Assembly: GCF_018881595.1 (NCBI RefSeq)
Contig: NZ_JACVQA010000008.1
Coordinates: forward strand, 1 to 64,000
Length of the DNA: 64,000 nucleotides
Direction: 5' to 3'
Source of the DNA: Polynucleobacter sp. UK-Gri1-W3
Lineage (GTDB): Bacteria; Pseudomonadota; Gammaproteobacteria; Burkholderiales; Burkholderiaceae
Shown: one piece after another, positions 25,189 through 33,206 of the stretch
How the letters are laid out: every line of letters starts with the position of its first letter
Position numbering within the stretch: position 1 is the stretch's first letter
Translations under genes and position numbers: made by a program
The notes under the pieces: generated by a model
The model's database searches: none
Seen by the model: only the letters and a program-made list of their open reading frames with translations
What the model was told of the DNA's origin: nothing

Positions 25189-25276
25189 GATTTATTCCTA
25201 GATTGATTGATGGTTTCGTTGTATTGATGTTTCTCGAGTTAATCCTACGTTTTATTACCCTTATTTTCAAGCATTT

Positions 25277-25350
25277 ATGACACATATATGTCATTTTTAT
25301 GACATTGAGTGTCATTAAGGTGAAATATACATTTCTATATAATTAGAAAT
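25277..25350 (+). promoter_or_regulatory. Pho-box-like array, -10 and palindrome of the ars operon
   Basis: Five 7-mers recur with a period of 10-11 bp: ATGACAC (25277), ATGTCAT (25288), ATGACAT (25299), GTGTCAT (25309) and GTGAAAT (25320). TGACA and TGTCA forms alternate, so this is partly inverted rather than purely direct. Eleven bp after the last is a perfect -10, TATAAT (25338-25343). The -10 lies inside a perfect inverted repeat, ATTTCTA (25331-25337) and TAGAAAT (25344-25350), which ends at the arsR start codon and is a candidate ArsR operator. Confidence 0.6.
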
Positions 25351-25680
25351 ATGAAAAATACTGATGCAATTAAAGCATTTCTGGCCTTGGGTCAAGAAAC
25401 CCGTTTGAATATCTTTCGCTTAGTGGTGCAGCGTGGTGATACGGGCTTAACGCCTGGAGAGATTATTGAAAAACTAGGGGTAGCTAATGCCACGCTGAGT
25501 TTTCATTTGAAGGAATTGGTGGGGGCTGATTTATTGTCAGTGGAGCGCCAGAGTCGTCACCTCATTTATCGACCCAATGCGAGCTTGGTTCAAGAGCTCA
25601 GCGGCTTCTTGCTAGAAAATTGCTGTGGTGGCAAAGCATGTGCACCGGTATCGATTATCAAAAAGGCGAAGACCAAATGA
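25351..25680 (+). CDS. arsR: ArsR-family arsenic-responsive repressor
   Basis: A 109-residue winged-helix repressor. The core RLNIFRLVVQRGDTGLTPGEII and the recognition region VANATLSFHLKELVGADLLSV are typical. The C-terminal ENCCGGKAC places three cysteines as a likely As(III) site, unlike the E. coli ELCVC site in the DNA-binding helix. It overlaps arsC by 4 bases (ATGA). It probably represses its own operon through the palindrome just upstream. Confidence 0.92.
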   Translation: MKNTDAIKAFLALGQETRLNIFRLVVQRGDTGLTPGEIIEKLGVANATLSFHLKELVGADLLSVERQSRHLIYRPNASLVQELSGFLLENCCGGKACAPVSIIKKAKTK

Positions 25681-26153
25681 AGCAGTTCGATATTCTCTTT
25701 TTATGCACACATAATTCAGCTCGTTCCGTATTAGGCGAGGCCCTTGCTTCGACGCATGCCAGCGGCAAGTTTGTTGGATATTCAGCGGGATCGACCCCAG
25801 GAACTACTGTTAATCCATTTGCTCGTGAGTTAGCCATACAGATGGGCTATGAGGAATCTAAATTACGTTCCAAGTCCTGGGATGAATTTGGTTTACCAGA
25901 TTCCCCTAAGATGGATTTCATTATTACGGTTTGTGACGATGCGGCTGGTGAAGTATGCCCATTCTGGCCCGGCAAGCCTGCGACAGCCCACTGGGGATTT
26001 CCTGACCCATCTCGAGTAGTGGGGTCGGATGACGATAAGCGGCGTGCATTTAAAGAAGTCATGATTGGCTTAAAAAAACGCATTGACATTCTGGCGGACA
26101 TACTAGTTGACCAACTTAATTCACTCAGCCTTCAAGAAATTCACCACAAATGA
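25677..26153 (+). CDS. arsC: Arsenate reductase ArsC (thioredoxin-coupled type)
   Basis: A 158-residue protein with the P-loop C10-THNSA-R16-S and general-acid region [22 protein letters not shown] holds the further cysteines of the redox relay. It reduces arsenate to arsenite. I chose ATG 25677, overlapping the arsR stop; the longer frame from 25620 lies within arsR. It overlaps acr3 by 4 bases. It is a paralogue of the protein at 12057-12554. Confidence 0.93.
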   Translation: MKQFDILFLCTHNSARSVLGEALASTHASGKFVGYSAGSTPGTTVNPFARELAIQMGYEESKLRSKSWDEFGLPDSPKMDFIITVCDDAAGEVCPFWPGKPATAHWGFPDPSRVVGSDDDKRRAFKEVMIGLKKRIDILADILVDQLNSLSLQEIHHK

Positions 26154-27205
26154 TGAGCACTGTTACCAGCAAACTTTCCTTTTTAGATCGATATCTCACT
26201 GTTTGGATATTTACTGCCATGGCAGTAGGTATTGGCTTGGGGTATTTTGTTCCTGGAGTGGAGGGGTTCATTAACTCCTTTCAATCGGGCACGACCAATA
26301 TTCCAATTGCGATTGGGTTGATATTGATGATGTATCCACCATTTGCTAAGGTGAAGTACGAAGACCTGCCTGATGTATTTAGAGACAAACGTATATTTGG
26401 TTTGGCATTTCTGCTGAATTGGATTGTCGCGCCAACCTTAATGTTCTTCTTGGCCATCCTCTTTGTTCCCAATCAACCGGAATATATGGCTGGCTTAATA
26501 TTGATTGGCATTGCACCCTGTATTGCAATGGTAATTGTTTGGAACGATATTGCTAAAGGCTCCACAGAGTATGCAGCTGGCTTAGTTGCCTTTAATGCGG
26601 TCTTCCAAGTGCTGTTCTTTAGTTTGTATGCCTATTTCTTCTTAACTGTTCTGCCGCCATATTTTGGCTTTGCAGGCTCTGTCGTCAATATCACTATTGG
26701 TGAGATTGCTAAAACGGTTGCCATTTATCTAGGAGTCCCGTGTGTTGCAGGATTCTTGACCCGCTTTGTCATGCTCAAGTTTGTTTCCAGGGAGTGGTAC
26801 CAAAATGCTTTTGTTCCCAGAATTAGCAAACTCACATTAATAGCCTTGCTCTTTACGATCGTGGTGATGTTTAGTTTGAAGGGTAAGTTAATTCTGCAGT
26901 TGCCAATGGATGTAGTCACTATTGCCATTCCATTGCTCATCTTCTTTGTGGTGATGTTCTTACTGACGTTCTTCATCACTATCAAAATGGGGATTGAATA
27001 CAAGCGCTGCTGTACTTTATCGTTTACAGCATCTAGCAACAACTTCGAGCTGGCTATTGCAGTAGCCATCGCTGTATTTGGTATTAACTCAGGAGCGGCA
27101 TTTGCCGCAGTGATTGGCCCGTTAGTTGAGGTACCCATCATGGTTGGTCTAGTATCCGTTGCGCTGTGGATTAAAGAAAAACTTTTTCTATCTTCTAGGG
27201 GCTAA
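26150..27205 (+). CDS. acr3: Arsenite exporter Acr3
   Basis: A 351-residue inner-membrane protein with about ten helices of the BASS/ACR3 fold. ACR3 landmarks are [29 protein letters not shown] with the conserved membrane Cys, and [19 protein letters not shown]. It expels arsenite made by ArsC. It is the last gene of arsR-arsC-acr3, with 4-base overlaps throughout. A Pho-linked ars operon would reduce arsenate that enters through the Pst system. Confidence 0.93.
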   Translation: MMSTVTSKLSFLDRYLTVWIFTAMAVGIGLGYFVPGVEGFINSFQSGTTNIPIAIGLILMMYPPFAKVKYEDLPDVFRDKRIFGLAFLLNWIVAPTLMFFLAILFVPNQPEYMAGLILIGIAPCIAMVIVWNDIAKGSTEYAAGLVAFNAVFQVLFFSLYAYFFLTVLPPYFGFAGSVVNITIGEIAKTVAIYLGVPCVAGFLTRFVMLKFVSREWYQNAFVPRISKLTLIALLFTIVVMFSLKGKLILQLPMDVVTIAIPLLIFFVVMFLLTFFITIKMGIEYKRCCTLSFTASSNNFELAIAVAIAVFGINSGAAFAAVIGPLVEVPIMVGLVSVALWIKEKLFLSSRG

Positions 27206-27271
27206 GACTTGCTTTGATGATGTCAATCCTATGCTGCAAGCTTCTTTTACGGGTTCAATTCAAAACATGAC

Positions 27272-28015
27272 TTAAAAGCTAATAGCAGCAATCAGTTTTA
27301 CAACCCAGTTATCACTATTGAGATTTGTACCTTTACCCACTCCAAAGTTAATATTGGACTTATCAATCTTGGTATCGATCACAAGATAAGCGGTATTAAA
27401 ACGCTGTGATATTGGAAAGTAGTTGGTGGTGTTGCTCATCTCGCTATAGTATTCACCACCCACTGAGGTCTGAGAGGTAAGGGCATAAGCTATCTTGCCA
27501 GATGGCGCAAACGCTACACCACCGCTTTTATTTAAGCCAAAATCTACCGATGGATTAATGGTGAAGCGCCACTTCTGAATTTGTAATGCCAGAATGGGAG
27601 TCATCTCGTAATACGTTTGATAGTCGCCACCTATATCTTTGAGATAAATAATTTCATTTTTTATGCCGTAATGCCAGTAGCTATCTTCATTATGGGTTGG
27701 TATATACATGTGACTTACTTTGCCACCATTTACATAGGTGACATCGTTATACCTACTAAAGAATCCATTTACAGAAATTTCATTTCCTTGTGCAATGCCA
27801 TAGGCATATTCCAGTCTGGTTTGAAATACATTTGACTTGATGCCTTGAGCTGCACTTGGCTGATATAAATTAGTTTCGACCTCAAGTCCAGACTCATGTA
27901 ATTCGGCAATTAGCTCATCATGTACTTTGATTTCAAATGGAGCTGCTTGTGAGCCTTCAAAAGCGAGACACAGCAGAAGGGGGATTGCTTTGAAGGTAAT
28001 TGAATGAAGTTGCAC
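27272..28015 (-). CDS. Predicted outer-membrane beta-barrel protein
   Basis: A 247-residue protein with a signal peptide (about 1-24, ending SQAA). The rest alternates polar and aromatic residues in short strands, including SVGGEYYSEMSN, and ends in ISF, all fitting an outer-membrane barrel. I do not recognise the family. It converges on acr3 and lies alone on its strand. Its start region is preceded by AT-rich DNA. Arsenic-related function is not supported by anything beyond position. Confidence 0.6.
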   Translation of the reverse strand: MQLHSITFKAIPLLLCLAFEGSQAAPFEIKVHDELIAELHESGLEVETNLYQPSAAQGIKSNVFQTRLEYAYGIAQGNEISVNGFFSRYNDVTYVNGGKVSHMYIPTHNEDSYWHYGIKNEIIYLKDIGGDYQTYYEMTPILALQIQKWRFTINPSVDFGLNKSGGVAFAPSGKIAYALTSQTSVGGEYYSEMSNTTNYFPISQRFNTAYLVIDTKIDKSNINFGVGKGTNLNSDNWVVKLIAAISF

Positions 28016-28151
28016 TGGATTTTCGCTACTGAATGCACTGAAGGAGGAGGCCTCAGTGTATCTGCTTACCCATATAAAAAAGCGGATTTTATGGTCGGGG
28101 AAGGCGTTATTTCAAGGGTGAAATATATTTGATAAATATCAGGGTAAACCC

Positions 28152-28180
28152 TTGACTTTTGAGATATTAAAGAATATAGT
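28152..28180 (+). promoter_or_regulatory. Sigma-70 promoter with long leader before a small lipoprotein
   Basis: TTGACT (28152-28157) and TATAGT (28175-28180) are 17 bp apart, a strong match to the sigma-70 consensus. The start codon of the lipoprotein is 250 bases downstream. The leader holds small hairpins: GGG-TTCA-CCC inside CTGAGGG/CCCGCAG (28190-28207) and GTAAA/TTTAC (about 28227-28238). CGCAGATGTGG occurs twice, 44 bp apart (28239 and 28283). A weak 63-codon frame (28244-28435) overlaps the lipoprotein start. The stretch 28016-28151 shows nothing else. Confidence 0.6.
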
Positions 28181-28431
28181 GGTAACTCGCTGAGGGTTCA
28201 CCCGCAGCATTAAAGAGCGTAAGGACGTAAAGTTTTACCGCAGATGTGGAGACTGTTAGTACGTTCTTTAAAAGAAATCTATCGCAGATGTGGGGTTAAC
28301 CAAGTTGACCAGTCGTTTCAAACGAATTACTACTGCAAAAAATCAAAAATATCAGAAATAAACAATAACAGCAGGGTCTCTGCTCGTCTTCACTCCGGGT
28401 GCTTTAAGATTAAAGAAACCATGGAGATTGA

Positions 28432-28695
28432 ATGAAAGCCTTAAATAAATTGATGTTGCTGGGATTTGGCTTTGGCTTGTTTGCTTGCTCAACACCGCAA
28501 AGTGATTTTGGCGTCTATCAACAATCTGACGGGACGATTGGGGTGCATGCACCTAAGACCGCTAAGGAAAGCGAGGCTCAGGATGCGGCTCTTGCAGAGT
28601 GCAAGAGACAGGGCAAAAGAACTGTGACAATTCTAGAAAGCAGAAAAATGGTCAATGACCGTTTTCCCTTAACTTACATCTATCTTTGCAGATAG
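28432..28695 (+). CDS. Small predicted lipoprotein
   Basis: An 87-residue protein with a lipoprotein signal: LMLLGFGFGLFACSTPQSD, with the lipobox LFAC and Cys at residue 19. The mature 69 residues hold two further Cys (ALAECKRQGKR and the terminal YLCR), which could form a disulfide. The residue after the lipidated Cys is Ser, so outer-membrane sorting is expected. No family recognised. It is preceded by a strong promoter and long leader. Confidence 0.7.
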   Translation: MKALNKLMLLGFGFGLFACSTPQSDFGVYQQSDGTIGVHAPKTAKESEAQDAALAECKRQGKRTVTILESRKMVNDRFPLTYIYLCR

Positions 28696-28731
28696 TGGCG
28701 GGTAGTTATTCCGCCATCTACTAGTGATGGA

Positions 28732-29610
28732 TTAGCTTAGCAACCACTTCTTGATGGACTTATTCACACACATTGCATCTAAAGCCAGACCAAAGAACTC
28801 GGAACCATTGGTGACCATGCTTTCGATAGCTTCCACTTTGCCAGACTTAATGCCGCGCAAATAGGTTGCAGCACGATAGCGCAAGAAATGCTCAGTCACA
28901 CCTTCTTCATTCTCAGTTGGGCAGATTTCTAGGCTACCGTAGCGAGTTTCTGGGTTGATATTGAGGACGGCAAGACTTAAGGCCCCAACCAATTTCTCGG
29001 GTACTGGAATCGGTACATAGGAGTAGAGGGAGATCATCATTTCTTCTTCATCTACTTCAATGATGTGATCAATATCCAACACATCTTTTTCAGTTAACTC
29101 AGTCTCACCAGAATCGCCACCGCCAAAAGTGGATTCAAACTGCAACATCGCAGTATTGCTTCCCTTGGAGATTTCGATCATGTCAGGGTAGCCAAGCAAG
29201 CCTTTCCACCAGTACATGAGTGAGAAGGTGCATGGTTTTACCTCAACCAAACCCTTGCTAGTGGATTTTGCAAAATACAGACCGTAAAACTCATCATCTT
29301 GCTCAAGACCGTATTGGTCTACCTTTGGAGTTTTAGATGAGGCTGATTGAACAGTCTTCTTGGCAACTTTCTTAGCTGCTGGCTTTTTGGCCGCAGGTTT
29401 TTTTGCCGGTGTTTTCTTAACAGCTACTTTTTTAGTGGCTGGCTTCTTTGCAGCCACTTTCTTGGCTACTGGTTTTTTCACTACCGTTTTGACTATCTTT
29501 TTGCTTACCACTTTCTTAGCGGCAACTTTTTTGACAGCTTTTTTAGCAGGGGCTTTTTTTACCACCTTGGTAGCTACTTTCTTTTTTGCTGGAGACTTCT
29601 TTGTAGCCAT
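28732..29610 (-). CDS. Protein with H1-like basic tail fused to an acidic domain
   Basis: A 292-residue fusion. Residues 1-95 are Lys/Ala/Pro/Val repeats of the PAKK or AAKK type, as in bacterial histone-H1-like tails. Residues 96-292 form an acidic globular domain with FYGLYFAKSTSKGLVEVKP, YWWKGLLGYPDM and a DEEEMMISLYSYVPIPVPEK stretch that I do not recognise. A polyanion-binding tail on a folded domain suggests a nucleoid or polyphosphate-associated role, but this is inference. The opposite strand gives long frames of Phe/Leu/Cys repeats, which are shadows of the tail. Confidence 0.65.
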   Translation of the reverse strand: MATKKSPAKKKVATKVVKKAPAKKAVKKVAAKKVVSKKIVKTVVKKPVAKKVAAKKPATKKVAVKKTPAKKPAAKKPAAKKVAKKTVQSASSKTPKVDQYGLEQDDEFYGLYFAKSTSKGLVEVKPCTFSLMYWWKGLLGYPDMIEISKGSNTAMLQFESTFGGGDSGETELTEKDVLDIDHIIEVDEEEMMISLYSYVPIPVPEKLVGALSLAVLNINPETRYGSLEICPTENEEGVTEHFLRYRAATYLRGIKSGKVEAIESMVTNGSEFFGLALDAMCVNKSIKKWLLS

Positions 29611-29827
29611 GGTCTATTACCCTTCTTTTGGTAGTTATTGTGCTTAATGCACTTACTGATATTACTGCAAAATTCTGTAGGAATTCGCCTTTCCTATATG
29701 GGGTTTTTCCTGCGGATTACAAGGGGAGAGTTGAAATAAATGGATGAAGGAAGTTATTGTTCTTGAAATGCAGGATTGCTACACTAAATGTACGCAGTTT
29801 TGTACAACCCAAATATCAAGAGGTGCT

Positions 29828-30043
29828 ATGTTTCCCGAATATCGCGAACTCATTACCAAGTTGAAATCATCAGATCGTCATTTCTCGCATTTGTTTGATA
29901 AACACAATAATTTAGACCAGAAGATTCAGAGAATGGAGTCGCATAGCGAGCCAAGCACCCCTGAAGAAATTGAGATCTTAAAAAAAGAAAAGCTACTTCT
30001 CAAGGATCAAATTTATGCCGTCTTAAAAAGGGCGGCCTCTTAA
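29828..30043 (+). CDS. YdcH-family (DUF465) small coiled-coil protein
   Basis: A 71-residue protein, MFPEYRELITKLKSSDRHFS onward, with the heptad-rich helical pattern of the YdcH/DUF465 family. The ATG at 29828 has AAGAGG five bases upstream; the longer frame from 29744 has no support. Function unknown. A terminator follows at 30061. Confidence 0.85.
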   Translation: MFPEYRELITKLKSSDRHFSHLFDKHNNLDQKIQRMESHSEPSTPEEIEILKKEKLLLKDQIYAVLKRAAS

Positions 30044-30060
30044 GCTCAGGCGGGTGAAGA

Positions 30061-30093
30061 AAGCCTAGATACCAAATGGCTCTAGGCTTTTTT
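30061..30093 (+). terminator. Terminator of the YdcH gene, inside the end of the PhnA-like gene
   Basis: AAGCCTAGA (30061-30069) pairs with TCTAGGCTT (30081-30089) around an 11-base loop, followed by T residues. The right arm and T run double as the last codons and stop of the converging PhnA-like gene (stop at 30082-30084). It probably works in both directions. Confidence 0.8.
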
Positions 30094-30426
30094 CAGAAAG
30101 CAGGCTTTAAGCAACATATTGCCGGCTTCTGTTTTGCAATCGACCTCATGGTCGCCAGACACGAGGCGAATGCCTTTGATCTTGGTGCCGACCTTAAGAG
30201 TTGTGGAAGAGCCTTTTACCTTGAGGTCTTTAATGAGGGTAACGGTATCGCCATCCGCCAGAAGATTGCCGTTAGCATCTTTAACGACTAAACCAGCATC
30301 TGCCTCTTCGGCAACACCCGCGATTGGCCATTCATGGCCGCACTGCGCACAAACGTAATTTTCCCCATCGGGGTAGGTCATATCCACCTGGCAGACAGGA
30401 CATTTCGGTAGATTCTCTATGCTCAT
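30082..30426 (-). CDS. PhnA-like zinc-ribbon protein
   Basis: A 114-residue protein of the small PhnA family. The N-terminal zinc ribbon has C9-x2-C12 and C26-x2-C29 ([15 protein letters not shown]). The C-terminal domain [26 protein letters not shown] is the PhnA beta domain. Despite the name it is not known to cleave C-P bonds; the role is unclear. It ends at a shared terminator with YdcH. Confidence 0.9.
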   Translation of the reverse strand: MSIENLPKCPVCQVDMTYPDGENYVCAQCGHEWPIAGVAEEADAGLVVKDANGNLLADGDTVTLIKDLKVKGSSTTLKVGTKIKGIRLVSGDHEVDCKTEAGNMLLKACFLKKA

Positions 30427-30485
30427 GGACCTATTTTAGTCCATGGGTAGTGACCAATTGCCTTTACACGATCTAGAATGGATGT

Positions 30486-32285
30486 GTGAACAAAACTCTT
30501 AAAATTCTCCTCCTTGCTTTTACAGTGTGCGTAGCCATACTAGGCCTGGCTGCCATCTATGCATCGTCCTTTGTGAATCCCGCCCAAGTAACGAAGCTCT
30601 TAAGCTCTTCAGTCAAGGAAGCAACTGGACGAGAGTTAAAAATTACTGGACCAATAAGCCTGAGTATTTTTCCGTCCATTAGCGTAAAAGCAGAGCAGTT
30701 AGCTTTGAGCAATGCATCCTGGGCAAGTAATCCCGATATGTTGACCTTTAAGCAAGTCGAGTTGGATATTAGGTTATGGCCCTTACTCAAAGGCAGTGTT
30801 GAGATCAGCAAAATTGGTGTGTTGGGACTAGAGGCTAATTTACAGACCAACAAAGCTGGGGAGGGTAATTGGAATTTAACTGCACCAGTTTTGGCTACCA
30901 ATAATTTAGCATCTCAAACAACAACAGATAGCTCCTCCAGCAGTCCGCTTGTTTCGTTCCAGACTTTAGATATTGTTGATGCACGTATTAATTACCAAGA
31001 TGACAATCAAGCCGCTAAGTCATTAAAGATTCCAAAATTAAACCTTGATGCGAAAGATGGAAAATCTACGATTCTGATGGATCTTCAATATCCCAACTAC
31101 ACCCTGAATCTCAAAGGTAAAACAGGATCGTTACGAACCGCTTATTTTGCTTGGGATCAATCCCCCGTAAAAACGGATCTTGATTTTCTTCTGACTCTGA
31201 ACGGAAAGTCGCTTACGATTACAGGGGAGATTGATAAAAAGCCACATGTATTGCCGCAATTTACTATCAATCTCAACTCCAAATCATTTGATCTAGCTCC
31301 TTTAGCTGGATCGGCTGCGATTGCTGGCTCGGCTGGAAAATCGCACTCCACCGCCTCACATAAGTCTCAAGGTAAGTATTTTTTCTCAGATGAGGCGCTG
31401 CCTTTCGATCTATTGCCTTTAGCTGATGGATCGATCAATATCAACATTGCTGAACTAGGGGTACCGGATCAGGCCCCATTCACCAACTTTAAGACGACTC
31501 TGCAATTTAAGAAAAATGCGATTGATGCAAATGATGTCAGTTTTAATGTTGGCAAAGGAAGTGCCCAAGCACAAATTTCTATTTCGCAGTTTGATGGCCC
31601 ATCACCAAAATTTGCCATCAAGGGTTTGGCTAAAGACTTTACTCTGGAACAAATTATTGCCACTTCTGATTCTAGCGCTCGAGTTTCTGGTGGTGATGCG
31701 AAGGTGGCTTGGAACTTACAGGGGAGCGGAGTAAATCCACATCAAATGGCTAGTCGAGCTAATGGGGCTATTCAGGTCTCAGTAGGTCCAAGCAAATTAG
31801 ATTCCAAGTTCATCAATAAGGGCGGGGACTTTGTTATTACTGTAATAGATGCAATCAATCCGATGTACAAGAAATCGAATCAAACTGTATTGAATTGCGC
31901 TGTTGCTTATTTGCCGGTTAGCAGCGGGGTAGTCAATATTCAGAATTCGGTTGGTATCGAGACCGATCGACTCGATATCACCTTAGCGGGCTCCATCAAT
32001 CTCGCTAACGAAGCTCTCAATATCAGCATTAACCCAAGAGAAAAATCAGGCCTGACAACAGGCTTGGATCTTGCTGGGCTGGTGAAAATTGAAGGTACCT
32101 TACAAAACCCTCAGACTGGGGTTAATAAGGCGGGGGTAGTGAATAGCGCCGTCTCGATTGGGCTAGGCTTTTTAACTGGCGGAATTAGTATTGCTGCAGA
32201 GAATGCCAAATCAATAGCGACCAAGTCACAGCCATGTAAAACTGCGCTGCATCCTTGGTCGGATATCTATCCGGCGAGCAAGTAA
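30486..32285 (+). CDS. AsmA-family envelope protein
   Basis: A 599-residue protein starting at GTG 30486. An N-terminal membrane anchor (about 5-26) leads to the AsmA domain: VTKLLSSSVKEATGRELKITGPISLSIFPS. The body is a long beta-rich stretch, ending with the AsmA C-terminal region ISINPREKSGLTTGL. AsmA proteins are periplasmic bridge-like proteins linked to lipid transport to the outer membrane. Next to a holin-like gene on the opposite strand. Confidence 0.88.
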   Translation: MNKTLKILLLAFTVCVAILGLAAIYASSFVNPAQVTKLLSSSVKEATGRELKITGPISLSIFPSISVKAEQLALSNASWASNPDMLTFKQVELDIRLWPLLKGSVEISKIGVLGLEANLQTNKAGEGNWNLTAPVLATNNLASQTTTDSSSSSPLVSFQTLDIVDARINYQDDNQAAKSLKIPKLNLDAKDGKSTILMDLQYPNYTLNLKGKTGSLRTAYFAWDQSPVKTDLDFLLTLNGKSLTITGEIDKKPHVLPQFTINLNSKSFDLAPLAGSAAIAGSAGKSHSTASHKSQGKYFFSDEALPFDLLPLADGSININIAELGVPDQAPFTNFKTTLQFKKNAIDANDVSFNVGKGSAQAQISISQFDGPSPKFAIKGLAKDFTLEQIIATSDSSARVSGGDAKVAWNLQGSGVNPHQMASRANGAIQVSVGPSKLDSKFINKGGDFVITVIDAINPMYKKSNQTVLNCAVAYLPVSSGVVNIQNSVGIETDRLDITLAGSINLANEALNISINPREKSGLTTGLDLAGLVKIEGTLQNPQTGVNKAGVVNSAVSIGLGFLTGGISIAAENAKSIATKSQPCKTALHPWSDIYPASK

Positions 32286-32327
32286 GTCTAACTAAGCTTA
32301 ACTAAGCCAAACTCGCAAATCTGTCCC

Positions 32328-32675
32328 TTAAAAAACTAAGCCGCTGACAAAGAGGCTGAACAATGAAATAAAGATGCTGGCAAAGAATGCGGTCCAGAAG
32401 CTAGAGATCGTAAAGCCGCTCACCACTGCAGAAACCAGCATCAATACCATCGCATTAACCACGAGCAAGAAGAGGCCCATGGTCACTACTGTGAGTGGTA
32501 GCGTCAACAATACTAGCAATGGTTTGACGATTGCATTGGCAAAGCCCAAAAGCAATGCAGCAATGATGAGTGAGCCGCCATCCGCAAAGCGCAGGCCGCT
32601 AAAGATGTAACTAGCAACCCAAAGGGATAAAGAAGTTAAGCCCCACTGGACTAGAAATAGCGTTAAGTTGCTCAT
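32328..32675 (-). CDS. Holin-IV-like (YvlD-type) small membrane protein
   Basis: A 115-residue protein with four transmembrane helices, of the phage-holin superfamily IV/YvlD type. The diagnostic loop is LGFANAIVKPLLVLLTLPLTVVTMGLFLLVVNA. Such genes occur singly on chromosomes and are not phage remnants. Function unknown. It converges on the AsmA gene. Confidence 0.88.
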   Translation of the reverse strand: MSNLTLFLVQWGLTSLSLWVASYIFSGLRFADGGSLIIAALLLGFANAIVKPLLVLLTLPLTVVTMGLFLLVVNAMVLMLVSAVVSGFTISSFWTAFFASIFISLFSLFVSGLVF

Positions 32676-32735
32676 GGGTGGTTCCTTTGCTTATGTTGTA
32701 AGGAGTTTATGCCTAATGCCTATATTAGCAGTTGA

Positions 32736-32942
32736 TTAATAGTGCGGGGGGATTTCATCTTTCAGACTTCCGCCACCACCCCCACTGCTGCTGGCTTGCT
32801 CTTTGATCGCCTTGAGTTCACGATACAGAAATTCAATTTGCTGCTGCTGTTTATAAACAGTCTCATTGAGTTTTTCAATGAGGTCTTCAGTAAAGCTGAG
32901 TTTGATTTCTAGATTGGTAATGCGGTCTTCGGACATGGTCAA
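32736..32942 (-). CDS. slyX: SlyX-family protein
   Basis: A 68-residue coiled coil. Heptads run through ITNLEIKLSFTEDLIEKLNE and VYKQQQQIEFLYRELKAIKEQ, then a Gly/Ser linker and the conserved end DEIPPHY. The family is widespread in Proteobacteria with no known role. It starts 9 bp after the DUF1653 gene and is probably cotranscribed. Confidence 0.92.
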   Translation of the reverse strand: MTMSEDRITNLEIKLSFTEDLIEKLNETVYKQQQQIEFLYRELKAIKEQASSSGGGGGSLKDEIPPHY

Positions 32943-32951
32943 TTGGCTTTC

Positions 32952-33173
32952 TTATTCAGGGATGAGCTCAAAGCGCCCATCTTCCATTTCTGCTTTTGGT
33001 CTAATCCAAAAGTTATGGGATTGCAGGGATTCATAAACGTAAGCCGGCTCTAAGGTTGCTTCCACATTTGCCAAAAAAACGACTTTATAAAAGCCACCAG
33101 TCTTGATGTGCTTAAGCTTGCTACCTGGCTTAAAGAGGCCGTCGTCAGGGTCAGCCATTTTGGGTTTACTCAT
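32952..33173 (-). CDS. DUF1653-family protein
   Basis: A 73-residue soluble protein with the DUF1653 layout: [35 protein letters not shown], then [12 protein letters not shown]. The family appears as small standalone domains. Function unknown. It is divergent from the luciferase-like gene and precedes slyX. Confidence 0.8.
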   Translation of the reverse strand: MSKPKMADPDDGLFKPGSKLKHIKTGGFYKVVFLANVEATLEPAYVYESLQSHNFWIRPKAEMEDGRFELIPE

Positions 33174-33206
33174 GTCAACAATGCACTTTCTCGGTATGAT
33201 CTAGCG

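Noticed and set aside
27246..27262. GGGTTCAATTC, resembling a tRNA T-loop after acr3
   Set aside because: No matching D-arm, anticodon arm or acceptor stem in the 70 bases upstream.
28244..28435. 63-codon frame overlapping the lipoprotein start
   Set aside because: No ribosome-binding site, no family and biased residue use; treated as leader sequence, mentioned only as a possibility.
29347..29647. Plus-strand frames rich in Phe, Leu and Cys repeats opposite the H1-like tail
   Set aside because: They are the antisense of Lys/Ala/Pro repeats and have no other support.
32328..32675. Prophage signal from the holin-like gene
   Set aside because: Holin-IV/YvlD-type genes occur alone on chromosomes, and no other phage gene is near.
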